A DNA stretch of 64,000 bases from Tyto alba (Eukaryota; Chordata; Aves; Strigiformes; Tytonidae), in assembly GCF_018691265.1 (NCBI RefSeq), contig NW_024881330.1, positions 19,488,886 to 19,552,885 on the forward strand, written 5' to 3'. Made by a program: the position numbers and the translations under genes. The notes beneath the pieces were generated by a model, which was given only the letters and a program-made list of their open reading frames with translations, searched no databases and was not told the DNA's origin. How positions within the stretch are numbered: position 1 is the stretch's first letter; each line of letters begins with the position of its first letter. Shown one piece after another: positions 1-13,254 of this stretch.

Positions 1-79
1 GAGCCCATTGCCCATTATCATCAATCACGCTCCTTCCATAAGCACAATTCCGGGAAGACTGGAGTCTGCTTTGCATCCC

Positions 80-330
80 ATTACGACTAATGGCCGGCTC
101 ATGCATACATCACGTGCGCTTCAGAGACGAAATGGATTCCACGAAGGACGTTGGGCTTCCACCGCCCGACTGCAGGCCGAACTGCCAGGCCACCCCGTCC
201 GGCCACGTCCTGCCCCGCCCCGCCACGCCCCACCATGCCCCGCCCCGGGGCGCTGTCCGCGGTGCTGAGCGGGGGCACAGCGGCAGAAGGGAAAGGCTTT
301 TGGCACGGCCAAAGCTAGAAACTGTATGGA
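80..330. promoter_or_regulatory. Small CpG-dense, GC-rich patch
   Basis: I count about 19 CpG dinucleotides between 121 and 290, against an AT-rich background that is almost CpG-free. Several GC-box-like motifs (CCCCGCCCC) occur near 212-246. Such a patch can be an orphan CpG island, a promoter for a non-coding transcript, or a GC-rich repeat remnant. Short open frames exist on both strands but resemble no known protein. The left side may be cut by the window edge. There is no direct evidence of transcription. Confidence 0.35.
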
Positions 331-2894
331 CCCCGTGCAGGCAGACAGATCGAGACAACGCAGGACAGTCTCACCTGCACTGATCAAAAAAAATATTCCT
401 AGCTAATTACTCTGGGAGAATATTAATTCTTATACAAACATCTTTATATGATGTCACCTCCCATGGCAAGGCAGTGGACTAGAACTTTCAAGGTCCCTTC
501 CAAACCAAACCTTTCTACGATACTATGAATATTTAAGCAGATTAAAACAGTGTTAATCCCTTTCCAAAACAGATATTTTTATACCGATGTCACTAGAATT
601 AACCAGCTTTCTCCAACAGGAGTGCAGTCACTCTTCTGCCATGATTTTTCACAGTGATTGTTTCAGAATCTGCTGTAGGTTAAAAACAAATAATTATACA
701 TATTAATGGTTATTAACATAACCATTAAATTATGCCTGCGTTCTTGTGTTCAAGTGTTAGCAGCTAGCAAGTTCTAGCAGTGCACTTTAAGAGACTCCAC
801 ATTCTTTCTTGAAAACAGAACACCTAGTCTGAACTTGAGAAGAAACCTGGATTTTGGGTGATATGCTTTTTCCTCTGGAATTAATAAAGTAGTTCAAAGA
901 GATCAGAGAAAGATAAGATCAAACATCTGAGTCAAGAAAGCACTGAAGACAACTTCTACTTCCACAGGGCAATAGTGACTCCTTCCTACAGGGACCCTAG
1001 GAGTTTTGAGAAGGAGGCTTATGAGGAAGATAAATGGGTCATAGGAAGCTGTTCTCCAGCTGGCAAGTGGCCAGAGAAGAAAGACATGAATGAGAAGCAC
1101 ATAAACAAAGGTAATAAATGTCACACTCATAATCAGTGCAGAAAAGCACTCCTGAGACAAAGAAAAAAAGATGGAAATCCCAAAGAGAGATACCAAAGAA
1201 GAGCTGCCTAGATTGTAGGTATGGGAAATACCTGGGAGTCCTTTAGGAGTGTCTCCAGTGGGTAAGAGAACAATTAACTCCATTGCTATACTATGATTCG
1301 ATTAGCTGTTACTATTCACTCTTTTTTTTTTTCCTTACTAGGAGTTTCTGAATATTTACTAAAGAGTGAAAAAAGGGTCAAAACTAATGGATTGGAGTGT
1401 CCAGGTAACCAACTTTCTTTCAACTTACAGTATTCAAAGCATATGAGTAGATTCAATAAAAAAAAAAAAAAAAAAATATTTTTTTCACAGTCCCAGCTGT
1501 GATACTTGCCATGGGACAGATGGCACCGTCCAAACCAGATTCCACTGATTTATGCCACATAGAATTAAATTACTCAAATCTTACCATGGACTCCATGGAA
1601 ATAAATTGTTCTTAATTTTACACTATATTTTCCTTGGATTCAGTTAATGTCCTTACTCCTGTTTATACATCTTTCTCATCTTGAGCAATATATGTCCTTC
1701 ATAAAAGGCGTATAGTAATCCAGAACAGCACTGACATGTCTGATTCACACTGTCTTTCAGGCAGGCTCACTGTAATTGATATGAGCATGTTAAGAAAGGG
1801 GTGGAATTAATCAACGTTCAAATTTTATTGTCATTGCTTAAATATGCTTTGTACAAGAATTTCTTGGAAGAGAAACAAACACTACTATGTCCAAGGACTT
1901 TATATCCCACAGCTTCATTTATTCACGCCCTTAACTGTGGCTGGTTTTTTTGTCCACGTTCACTCTGAAAGGGTGCAGCACAATGGGTCTTATTTTATTA
2001 ACAGGAAATTTGGCTAGAAGCTCTTTGTAAGATCAAAACATTGCTCAGCAAAGTAAAAGAAGTGTGAAGTAGCAGGTTTTCCATTAGCACTCTACCTAGA
2101 ACAAAGGTGCAGTTCTGCAACTAAGGATTTAGTGAATGTGTTTCTGTTTTGGAATGGACACAACAATCCCATGCTAAGTGCATTTAAACAGTTTTGTTCT
2201 TTGGATCCAGATCAAAAAGCAAGATATCTTTTACCAGTGTGTCAAAGACAGGTTTCTCTAAGAAGAATACAGCTGTTGCTGTCTTATCTCATCTTTTCTT
2301 CTCAAAAGGCAAGTCTTTTATTGTTTAAAGTGTGAAGGAGATTTATCATTCCTATTGTACTGACATTGCTGGCCCAAGCTCTGCTTGCTTTCCTGAATCA
2401 AATCAACAGGATTTGTTCCAGGAATAAGTACTAAAAAGATTAAGAAAATAATGTTTGTGGGAGGGAAATAATTTTGGAAATCCTTCATGTTCATGGCTTC
2501 AAAATAATACAGCAATCAAGAAATCAGCATGTTTCATCTCAGGCAGTAACAAAAATTTTAATCCTTGACTGTTACAATAATCCTTAAAATATTATTTTGG
2601 ATACCTTTTGGCTTTTTAGACAGCATTTCATACTAACTGATTTTAATAGTCTTTATCAGTGTAGGCAGCATTTCAATGTGAGTTAAAAACAGTTCAGATC
2701 TGCTCTACAATCCAGCAGAACTAGAAAGTGTCTGATGGACAAACAATAGTTAATCTGATTGCAGTTCCCTTATATATATTTTAAGGATTATTATTTAACT
2801 TTATATTATTTAGACTTATAATTGTGCAGGAAAATACAACTTTATTGGAAAGGTCTGACATATAAAAATTTATCTTTTTGAAGTATATAAAGGA
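331..2894. other. Intergenic, AT-rich, no gene seen
   Basis: No exon, RNA gene or recognisable repeat was found here. The only low-complexity feature is a run of 19 A at 1458-1476 followed by a T run. Short open frames are at chance length. Confidence 0.6.
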
Positions 2895-3093
2895 AACTTT
2901 TCTTTACCAAGAGGGTAGTCAAACACTGGAACAGGCTTCCTAGAGAGGTGGTCATGCCTGTCAGTGTTCAAGGGACAGTTGGACAATGCCCTGACTAACA
3001 TGCTTTCACTTTTGGTCAGCGCAGAAGAGATCAGGAAGTTGGACTAGATGATCATTGTAGGTCTCTTCCAACTGAACTAGTCTAGTCTATATA
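2895..3093 (+). mobile_element. CR1 LINE fragment, 3' end, sense
   Basis: This is a severely 5'-truncated CR1 retrotransposon. It carries the phrases coding for the end of CR1 ORF2 and the 3' UTR: a single-entry region around 'cactggaacaggcttcct', then 'gttggactagatgatcattg' and 'ggtctcttccaactgaacta'. It ends in a short TCTAGTCTAT-type terminal repeat. CR1 copies in birds are typically truncated in this way and lack target-site duplications. It is not coding. Confidence 0.85.
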
Positions 3094-6000
3094 ATTGTTT
3101 TATTTGATCTAAAATATTTTACCCTTTTCTTTTACAAAATCTCAATATTTAACATGAAAGTATTGAAGTCAGAGTACCTTAAGAGGTCAAAATGTGTAAA
3201 TGGGTACATTAAGTGTGGTTAACTCATAACATTGACTAACTGGCAAGGCAGCATGCTCTTTTTTGGAGATGTGAGCTCACAAGCAGTGGCAAATTATTTT
3301 GCTTTTATTTCTGAGGTCTTCATGGTGTTTAGTGTGTAGTTTAGAAGAGCAGCATGTGCTATATGCAATTCTTTCTGACTTGATCTGTTGTGACTATATG
3401 TTGAAGTTCATTGTTGTTACTTTCTTCCTTGATGTTAAGTGGTAAATATATTACAGGGAGGAAAGGAAGAACAGTGAATTTTTATGGGAAGACTCTATGA
3501 CTTTGAATAAAGTGTAGGCAACACCATTACAAACAGGTGTCCTAGTTTTTGCTGCAATAAGCTTGCACTCAAACTCCTGGGTTTCCTTTTCTGTGCTACC
3601 TTCATAGGAAAATGAAAGCTAAAATTCTCATTTCCCCATTTTCTCATGTCCCCCATGCTGAGGATGCCCACAGCAATTTTTCTTCACTGAGCCACACTCA
3701 AATACTGCTTTACTCCACAGTTAACCCTGCGGAAGTCATAATAAATTAAGGAACTACATGACCTTGAATGTCAGCTTTTACTCTTATATAGATACACACA
3801 GTCGCATTTGACATTTACTGGAATTATGTGGTTCACATAAAGAGTTCATATGTAGTTTCTGTATCAAAAATTTTTTGGTTCTGTGTGCTATAAAAGATGG
3901 ATACCTTGATATATCTAGCATCTGTGAAATCTATGTCTCAAATATTCTCTCAGTTCTTTATTGTTTTCAGATTTGTTGCAAAACCACACATTGTATCTCT
4001 GCTATTCAAAATACCTAAGAAGAGGTTCTCTGTAAATTCTCTTATCTGTGCTGAGAATACATGAAATGAGTTTATTGCATCCTTATTTGATGAAACTTGT
4101 GATTCTCAGAATCAGTTAAGAAAATTACTTTTATCAATAATTAAGAAGGAAAAGGTTTTCCACCTGGTCTGGAATGCTTACTTGCTTTAAGTTCCCCCTA
4201 GTAATTTACAGCAGTTTCCTCTTTCCCTGTTGGTACTCCTATGGGAATTCTGTGATACTGCTCAGCTCTTCCATCAATTTCACCCTTGGAGTTTGAGTGC
4301 ACAAAATAAGTTACCACACATCATTTTTTCCACAGTAATTGTCCATGTGTCTTCCTATCCCCTAAAAACTGTGAAGTAATTTAAGATACCTTACCCTTTA
4401 TAGATTGAAGGGCAATTCCCCATTCATTTGAGAGAAGCAAACAATTCCAAAGCCAGCTGCTGCAAAGCCACTGATGTACAGTAGCTTTCTGATGTGTTGG
4501 TTCACCTTAGAACCATACTCTGAATAGGAAGACTCATGATCAGCTGCCTAATCTGGGATACACTGAAGCACTGCTAATGTTTTAGCAAATTTTATAAAGC
4601 TCAGAATTTTGTACCACTGTTATACACTCAAGTTCATTATTAGATTTTAAATCTCTAGAGACATTAAGTAAAGGAAGTATCTATGTATAAGTATAAATTG
4701 TCCTCACTCTTCAGAAAGGTCAAATTTAATATAGAGTTTCTAAAGTATCTTAATTTACTAAAGGAAAACACAAAGAAAATACTCCATACAAGAAGGAAAC
4801 TGTCATCTATGGACTGAAACAAGTGATCAAATTTATCAGCTGAATTAAAGGATGAAATTTCCTAGTCTGGCATGAGGGTGATGTAACTCAAGTCATTTTA
4901 ACCTGCATTGAAAAATGTCTAAATTAACTCAAGTGACTCTGCATCTATCATAAAAATAAGCATGTAGTTCATCACTATAGCTCCCTTAATGCAACATAAC
5001 TTGCTACAATACAGAAACTTTGTGACTGAGTCCTCTCTTTTAATAGGATCATTTAAGGACCAAATTTAGTGTATGGATAATTTGCTTCAGCACCTGTGAA
5101 GAAGGAACACAACAGTAATTTTTTATAGCTATCAGCAGTGCACACCATTTTGACAGTAAGAAGATGCTATTCCCTGTTTCTCAGCCTAAACTGACTATGG
5201 GAAAGAACAAGATGTCAGTCTGTGAAATTATAACTTCACATTGCACCTGGTGCAGGCTTAGAAAATGTGCCTAGAGCATAACCATGATGACTTAATTGGT
5301 GTCAGTCTTTTGAGCTTTTACAAGTAAATATAGCATTGGGTTTGAGGTTTAGGGATTTTTTCAGAAATTCCCTACTTTTTGATCTGTGCACAAGCAAAGA
5401 CATTACCCTGTAAAAAAATGAATTATAAGTGATGCAGAACAACTGTGAAGTGTCTCATATTGCAAGATATATTTTAATTTACTTTATTAAAGTTTTTATA
5501 TCACAAAAGAAAATATTAATTGTATTTGTCCTGTAAACTGTGAGGGAACAGAGGATAAATTTACTATGAACCTGATTAAATTACTATGTATAATGCCAAG
5601 GAAGATCACTGGCAACATAATATATCCTCTCAGACCAAAGGTGTTTAGAGAGATAATTCACCTGATGATAATGGGATCTGAGATTATAAATGCTGGTTAT
5701 TTGCTTTGGAGCTAGCTATTTTTCATGGAATTATCATACTGAAGGTATTACTTTTATGAAAGAATTAATTATAATTGCTTTTCTCTGAAATGTGATGAAT
5801 ACATATAAAGCTGAGCAATTAACAAATACCATGTTGTGTCATTTGTGTATGCCATGGATTCAGAAAATAGCAAAAGAAATTATTTTCCATTCACTTGAGT
5901 CTGTGAAGATTTGGAGTATTCTTAATGGATGCAGCAAAATTGCATCAATAAACTTTAGTATAGAAGAGGAAAATTGACTCAAACCACACTAACTACACAT

Positions 6001-8919
6001 CAGCAGACCCTAAGTGCCCCTGTGAAAAGTTCTTAGATAATGTGACAAATTTGTTCAGTTCTGTGGTCATGGAAAGACTTTGATCCTTAGTCTGTAATCT
6101 TCAAGAAAATAAATACTTTGGAAAATAATTATGGAAATTAATGTTTGCCTGTTTAGACAGGAATGTTTTTTTCTAGCACTAATTAATAATTTGTAACTGA
6201 TTGAATGGTTATGGCCAATGGGATTGGGACACCACCACCTGAGAATTACTAAAGCTCTCAAGTGCTGTCCTTTCCTTGGCTGTGGGACAATCCCTCAGCT
6301 GAGGTAAAGGAGGTACTACCACATCTTTGCTAATGTTCTCAACTGTCTGAGCCATCAGCTATATGTGAGGGGACAGAGGGAGGACATGTTTCAGTAAGTC
6401 TCTCCTCAGAGCCAGTGCTCTAGACTGTGGGTTGCAAAACAGTTCTAGACATTGATTAGTTGAACACTATGAAATCTCAGATGATTGTGCATATGCCAAT
6501 CAAGAGAAGAGAAGGATCCATGGATGCTTTCTTACTGAAAATTTCTGAAAATTTAGGAGGGAGAGCAAGTAGTTGAGGGCCTGAGGAACTACATTTTTGG
6601 CCAAGTCTCCCAAGTAGGCAATCAATTACCTAAGGTGCTCTCCACAAAGGTTTAAGGAATACAGCTGTGCAAGAGAATTTACATGTGAAGCATAGACAAA
6701 GAAGCAGGAGACATCATACCTTTACATCCATTTGTCATTTGCCATATTTCTACTATCCCTTTCCTCACTCATACACACCAGTCAAAAGGCCAGCCAATAT
6801 CTCTCACTAGATACAGAAGCATTCATTCCAACACATGCATGTGAAATAGTGCTTCTTTTAACAGATTCCATCTTCCTTAACTAAATAATCTCAAACATTT
6901 TGGATCAGTATCTCCCTTGGATTTTTTTAATAAATATTACATGATTAGTAATTGCAAATGATGTCCATATCTAACTCACCATTTAATTGTTAGCAGAGCA
7001 CCATTCCTAGTATATATTCAACAAAAACTGTATGCTGTGCTTTCCTCAGAAAGCAGTAAATTCCTCTGTATACATTTCAAAGGTTGTATGGCTTCTGTTG
7101 CCACCTTCTTTGCCTTGAAGCAGAGCAGCTGAACAGTAAACTAATTGAAAATCTTATAAAATATCTATAAAGTTAGAAGAATTTGGCACACTGATAAGAC
7201 ATTAAAATCAAATGAGTTTTTACTACAGTTCTGTAGAACACCAAGATTTGGTAGATCATTGATCATTAAAACTCATTAAGAATAGAATTGGTAATATTAT
7301 TCATGAAACTGAATTCGAGACTAAATAATAATAGTTAATTCAAGTTGCGTGACTTATGGTCGTGCTATGATGACTGTGTAATTCAAATAGTGCTACTTCA
7401 GTGAATTGATTTCAAAATTGATAGCCTGGAAACTGATATAATGGCATTAAATTCTGTAAAGTGAGAGTAACACTGTATTTTTTCCTGACCTACATTTCTG
7501 CAGTACTTCTGAAAGGCATTAATGCAGTTGGTTTGAATGCAGATGTGGGATTTAGAAGGAAGGTGTAATAGATCTCATTATTATTTAAAAAAAAAAAAAA
7601 AATCTTAAAATAGAACCTGATATCTAATGCTTTATATTAATTCAATAGTATCACTACAATTTTTATTTAAGTGTTGGACAATACGGAAGTAATTACCCTC
7701 TACCTCAGTACTGAAGGCTTTGACAAAGGAATGTTAACTCCTGCAGCAATTTTTGCAGCACTCTAGATTGTCAAGTTATTGCCACTAACTATACTTTGTT
7801 CTTCTTGTAGATTTAATTATGACATTTATTTTGAGCAGCGAAAATTTCTGGCACAATTCATAAGAAATTTCAGTCTGTTGAAAGAATGAACAATACTTTT
7901 GCCCACCAAGAATCATCAGCTCAGATAGGTCAGGATCTCCGATGAAACCCATAAAAGCAGATGCACTGGGCAGCTCTGGTCAGAGGAAGGTTCTTCCTGT
8001 TTTCTGAGCTTTTTTCTCTCTTTTTAATAGCCTCTGCCACACTTCTCATGAAGCAGTTGTTGCTACCAGTTCCAAGACTGATCTGTAATTAACACATCGG
8101 ACAGTTGCATTTGCCTAATTAATATTTGAGTAAATGAATCTTTAAGGGACTTTCTTCCCCTGCACAATTAAAAAAAATGTGATTTCTATAAAACCCTAAA
8201 AATGGCTGGCAAACTAAAATAAAATTGATAAATGGATTACAAATAATTTATATTCCTATTCACATGGAAGCAGCTTCTCTAACAGTTGAAATAGTTGTGC
8301 ATTAGGAAAAATCTCTTATTTCCCATTGTTCATAGAGCACAAGGGGTGTGATTTTATGTCAAATTAATGTGTCTGGAGACATTGGTGTGTGACTATAATT
8401 GCTTTGAGTGGAGGACTGATTTAATGATTCTGAAAAAAGTTAATTTTCTTACACTAGCTTGAATTATCTTTGTATTTGTATATGCATATATAGAGATATT
8501 TACATATATTTATGAGTAATAATATATGTGCTTATAGAACTTTCTACTGATATTAAGATCTGACAAGTTATACAAACTCCTGAAGAATGTGGCGATACAG
8601 ATACTTCTATTTCAGTTTCAGCATTTCACGTTTAGCAATTATGACCAAAGTTACTGCATCTTTTTCAATAACAAATGAATACAATATTGTCAAATAAAAT
8701 GTTAAAACTGCAATTACAGTTTACGCACTACTTATTAAAAAAAATGTTTTTCAGAAACATCAATGTTTCTGAATCTGATCTGCTCTTCTTCTCCCATAGC
8801 ACTTAAAATCCAACATAAATACTATATATCAGGAGCCATGTAAAGAACTGAAAGAGTTGTATTTACAAAAGACTCAACTAAATTAATTTTTCATGTTATA
8901 CAGTCTAGAGACTTCATGT
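3094..8919. other. Intergenic, AT-rich, no gene seen
   Basis: Nearly 6 kb of AT-rich sequence has no open frame above chance length, no splice-flanked exon that I recognise and no RNA gene. A 16-base A run lies at 7587-7602, and an AT/TA-rich stretch lies at about 8470-8530. Old repeats too diverged to recognise by eye could be present. Confidence 0.55.
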
Positions 8920-9040
8920 TGTCTTTTGAACCTGGTCAGCAGCTAAACACCCCGCAGTCACTCACCTACCCTCCCCTCACTTGGGAATGGGGAGGGAATC
9001 GGAGGGGCAAAGGGAGACTCGCGGGTTGAGATAAAAACAG

Positions 9041-9046
9041 TTTAAT
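9041..9046 (-). terminator. ATTAAA polyadenylation signal of the LTR
   Basis: The minus strand reads ATTAAACTGTTTTTATCTC, the usual position and context of the poly(A) signal at the end of R in this LTR type. Confidence 0.55.
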
Positions 9047-9213
9047 CACAGCAACAGAATAATGCACTGAAAGCAGTATCAACAGGTAATGTACCATACA
9101 GCTGCTCACCACCTGCCGACCAACACCCACCTGCTCCCAGCCAGCAATCCCAAACACAAAGGCCCCACAGCCACACTCCAACAAGTGAGAGCCCCTGCCA
9201 GCCCACTCCTGCC

Positions 9214-9221
9214 TTTATATA
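9214..9221 (-). promoter_or_regulatory. TATA box of the LTR
   Basis: The minus strand reads TATATAAA, followed by GGCAGGAGTG. It lies about 170 bp upstream of the LTR polyadenylation signal, the expected spacing for an LTR promoter. An inverted CCAAT (gattgg on the minus strand) lies about 35 bp further upstream. Confidence 0.6.
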
Positions 9222-9405
9222 GTGAGCACAATGTCACATGACACGGACTATCGGCCAATCGGGGCCCAGCCCTCCAGCTGTGCTCCCCCCGCCCCCGCAC
9301 ACAGGTGAGGGCACTGGGACCTGGGGAGCCCCTGGGGTCTCAGGGGGCTGCAGCTCCTCCCGCTGCCAGACCAACGGGAACTCTAGTCCAGTCCCAACCA
9401 GGACA

Positions 9406-10497
9406 GTTCAGCAGTTCAGTAGCTAGGAGCTATGAGAAGCTAGAGGAGAAGCTAGAGATGCAACCACAGGAGACCCCCACCCACTGCAAAGATCACTAAG
9501 GGACCTCTTCAATTGGATGGTGATATGGAGCTCATTACCCTGGTTGCCATTACGCTCTTCCTAAGGCTGAACAGGTCTAGATTGTCTCTAGGCATTTTCA
9601 TTTGCCAAGAATCAATGGTACTTCCCTAGAAATATCTCCCTGACTCTGTAGTGTGGTTCTTCCTGCTACAGCCATTCCCATACCCGCAGCATAATTAAAG
9701 TCACTGAGCCATGGGGCAAATATAAGCATCATCATATGGAGGCAGCTGGGAAAGGCCTGACCTGCAATACCTGGCTGAAATTACTAAGGTGTCACTTCAG
9801 TAACCAGAATACATTAATTTTTTATGTGTTATTCTTCAGACCAGTATCCTAAGGATCTTAAATATCCTCTAATCAAAGATAGTAAAACTAATGCCTTACA
9901 TTTGGCTTATTCTTGCTCTTATGAGAAAATGGCTGTCAATAGCCTTGAAAATTATTAATTTCTTCATATTAATTTAAAAATATATTTTCTTTCTTTATAT
10001 AATTGTTTATATATTTATTTAATCTTATGTATTATATACACCTTTATGTATCAACATCCTTAACAAATTACCTTCAAGTCATGAAAATCATTCAATTTCT
10101 CTGATACATTTTTACAATATAGAATTTGTTAACATTTTCTTAAAACAGCATCATCTTAAGACCCTTGCCTTCCATTTCACGACCTCTTAGCATTCATATG
10201 CATGAAATTAAATGAAAGACTAATAAAGTTATTACGTTTTAGGAGTATACATGTAACTGAAGTCAATGGTTACCTGATTAGAAACTGTTCTTTCTCTCCC
10301 TGTTGTGCATACTTTGTAGAAATTATTCATGTTAGGCATGAAACCGATTTTGTCAGTACATGGGTTTTGTTTTACCACTCCTCTCCTTCCAGAATTACAG
10401 CTAAAAGCCCCGTGCTGTGTCTCCTGGGAAACATCATGTTTAGTGACTGGAAGCTACAGCTCCACTGCTGGGGAAGGCACAGGGAGGTGGAGTTAGG
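9406..10497. other. Intergenic, no gene seen
   Basis: No exon is recognisable. A small imperfect tandem repeat of AGCTA(G)-containing units lies at about 9419-9460, immediately beside the LTR edge. The rest is AT-rich. Confidence 0.5.
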
Positions 10498-10772
10498 ACC
10501 ATAGAATGGTTTGCGTTGGAAGGGACCTTCAAGATCATGTAGTTCCAAGCCCCCTGCCATGAGCAGGGATGCCTTCTACTAGATCAGATCCAACCTGGCC
10601 TTGAACCCTTCCAGGAAGGGGGCAGCCACAGCTTCTCTGCAGTGCCTCACCACCCTCACAGGAAAGAATTTCTTGTTTATATCGTCTAAATCTACTCTTT
10701 TTCAGTTTAAAGCCATTATTCCTTGTCCAATCACTACATGCCCTTGTAAAAAGTCCCTCTCCAGCTTTCTTG
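10498..10772 (-). mobile_element. CR1 LINE fragment, 3' end, antisense
   Basis: Read on the minus strand, this is the 3' end of a CR1 element. Its terminal sequence (CCATTCTATGGT on the minus strand) is at 10,498, preceded by the phrases for 'ggaagggaccttcaagatca' and 'ccaacctggccttgaaccc' in antisense. Similarity stops near 10,772, where the sequence becomes unrelated, so it is heavily 5'-truncated. Confidence 0.85.
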
Positions 10773-11194
10773 TACCCATCAGATGCTTTCTCCTCGGTAG
10801 CACCAGCACTGTAGCTTCACAACATACAGCTATTCTAGGTCTGTTTCTCTTGAGCCAGCCAGGAGAGGGTGCTGGAGAACACGGTCTGCCAAACAGTTCC
10901 CTGGGTACTTTTGTTCCTCAAAATGCAAACCAAAGTCCATTAAACCTTTTCTGATTTTCTGTTATCCCATCTCTTTACTTTCTTCCCTTGCTAATTCAGA
11001 CTTCTTGCTGCCCACTCTATCCTTTTCCAATAGCATATTACAAGTGCAGGGAAATAATATACTGAGATCTCTTCAGGTCTGGAAATTTGTTGAGACAGAT
11101 TCATCTGTTATTTGGAAAAGATTTAACATTCTCTAATCTTAAACATCGATTTATGTATCTGCCTCACCCATGTACTTGTTTAAAGGTTCCATAG
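10773..11194. other. Short unique spacer between two CR1 copies
   Basis: About 420 bp of unremarkable sequence. No repeat or coding similarity was noticed. Confidence 0.45.
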
Positions 11195-12180
11195 AAAATC
11201 ATAGAACCATAGAATGAGAGAATGGTTTGGGTTGGAAGGAATCTTTAAATATCTAGTCCAACCTACCCTGCCATGGGCAGGAACAACTTTTACTAGCTCA
11301 GGCTACTTAAAGCCCCATCAAACCTGACCTTGAACACTTTCAATGATGGGGCATCCACAACTTCTCTGAGCAACCTGTTCCAGTGTCTCACTAACCTCAT
11401 TCTAAAAAATGTCTTCTTTATGTCCAGTCTAAACCTACCCTCTTTTAGTTTAAAGCTCTGGCCCCTTGTCCTGTCACTACAGGCCTTGCTAAAAAGGCTC
11501 CCTCCAACTTTCTTATAACCCCCTTTTATTGAAATGCCTCAGTAAATTCTCCCTAGAACCTTCTCTTCTCCAGGCTGAACAACCTCAACTCTCTCAGTCT
11601 TTCCTCACAGCAGATGTGCTCCAGCCCCCTGATCATTTTTGTGGCCCTACTCTGGACCCACTCCAATAGGTCCATGTCTTCCCTGTTCTGAGGACTCCAG
11701 AGCTAGACACAGTACTCCAGGTGGGGTCTCACAAGAGCAGAGTAAAGGGTGAGAATTACCTCCCTCAATCTACTCTTCTTTTGATACAGCCCAGGATACA
11801 GTTGGCTTTCTAGGCTGTGAGTGCACACTGCCAGCTCATGCCCAATTTTTCATCCAACAGTACCCCCAATTCCTTCTCTGCAGGGCTGCTCTCAATCCCC
11901 AGTCTGTATTGATACTGGGGGTTGCTGGAACCCACTGTAGGACCTTGTACTTGGCCTTGTTGAATTTCATGAGGTTTGCACAAGCCCACCTCTCTCCCCA
12001 CTGTCTGTGTCATTAATAAAGATAATGAGCTGTACCAGTCCCAATGTGGACCCTTGAGAGACAGCACTTGTCACTGATGCCCATTTGGACATTGAGCCAT
12101 TGACTGCAACTCTTTGGATGCAGGCATACAGCAAATTCCTTATCCACCAAATAGTTAATCCAAATTCCAAATAACAAATT
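11195..12180 (-). mobile_element. CR1 LINE fragment with RT remnant, antisense
   Basis: This longer CR1 copy runs on the minus strand, with its 3' terminal repeat at about 11,195-11,215. The minus-strand translation shows decayed CR1 ORF2. It includes a [12 protein letters not shown] segment matching the reverse-transcriptase 'VTSGVPQGSVLG' region. Further on are NPQYQYRLG and [16 protein letters not shown], typical of the CR1 RT C-terminal part. The expected sequence between these blocks is missing, which indicates an internal deletion. Stops and frameshifts make it non-functional. Confidence 0.9.
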
Positions 12181-13250
12181 TATTAATTTTCTTAGCCTGC
12201 AGTCTGAAATTAGGAAACAGAAGTCTTCTGTAATGGGAAGTATTTAGATAAAGTAGTGTACCATCTCACCTTTTAAATTAGAATGTTTCTGATATTTTTA
12301 GATGCATGAAAAAGAATGCTAGCACACTAGTATCATGTTACTAATTTTATAAAGGCTGCTATGATCCCCTGACTTCAGAAAGTGACAAACAGCAGTAATA
12401 ATTAAAGAATAAAAACAGAAAAGGTAGCATTGCATTCAGGCAGCCAAAACACCCAGGCTAATAAGTATTTATGACAACATAAATTGTATAATTCAGTGTT
12501 TGTGAGCTCCTTTCTCCCATGCTTTAATTATTTCCAGGAGCTTCCACAGGTATAGTCACCTGGGTTCTCCAGTCTTAACAGCAGAAGCACCTCCATGTTA
12601 CCCATTAATACAAATAAGGGAGCTCTGCCATATCATTAAAATTAACTGCATAATGATTATTTTTCTGTCACAGTTAATTTACTCTATTATATTTGGAAAA
12701 AATTTTTCCTAAGTTCACCTGATGAATTTTTTTTATTGCTTTCAAAATTAGCCCTTTTTATTTTTAAATGTACATGAGTTTTCAAATGGAGGAACTCAAC
12801 TCACCTGGTCTGTGTCAAATTGTCAGAACAAACTTTTAACTGGAAGCAATGTGTGTAATTCATCAGTTCTATCATCTGAGGATAGAACAAGGACAGCAAT
12901 GCTGCCCTGTTTTTTATTCAGCTCTGGGAATGGAATAGCAGCTACAGCCTTCCTAGGGTGCCGTTTCCACCCATAACCCCTGAGTCTATAGGACACACGG
13001 ACGTCCTTCCCAGGCTGCTCTGGCTGGTGGTGCTGCAGCCCACTTCCACAGAGCAGAAGGGGAAAGTGCCAGCAACATCCAGGGGCTGCACCAACACATG
13101 CCCCATCTTTTCTGTGCTAGAGGTATGGGTGGAAGCAGTAAGTAAGGGAAGAAGGGGGTTCAGGATGGAAGAGTAGCCTCTTCCATGCTAGATGGACTTG
13201 TGCAACTCAGGAATGAGCCACTGGTCATACGAAAAAGAAGTGACGAGAGA
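12181..13250. other. Intergenic, no gene seen
   Basis: AT-rich unique sequence. The slightly GC-richer stretch at 12,900-13,180 contains an open frame of ordinary length that resembles nothing known to me. Confidence 0.5.
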
Positions 13251-13254
13251 GGAA

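Larger units (their letters stand above)
8920..9405 (-). mobile_element. Solo LTR, avian ERVL-like endogenous retrovirus
   Basis: On the minus strand this reads as a complete LTR. It starts TGTCCTGG at 9405, has a TATA box at 9221-9214 and an ATTAAA polyadenylation signal at 9046-9041, then a U5 rich in C/T ending near TTTAGCTGCTGACC and a terminal GACA at 8920. Read on the plus strand, the outer ends TGTC and GACA form the expected terminal inverted repeat. The U5 wording closely resembles bird ERVL LTRs as I remember them. No gag, pol or env sequence flanks it, so it is a solo LTR left by recombination. I could not find a clear 5-bp target-site duplication, so the exact right edge is less certain than the left. 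Confidence 0.75.

Noticed and set aside
10601..12067. Open frames at 10.6-12.1 kb on both strands
   Set aside because: They fall largely within antisense CR1 copies and are relics of CR1 ORF2 or its complement.
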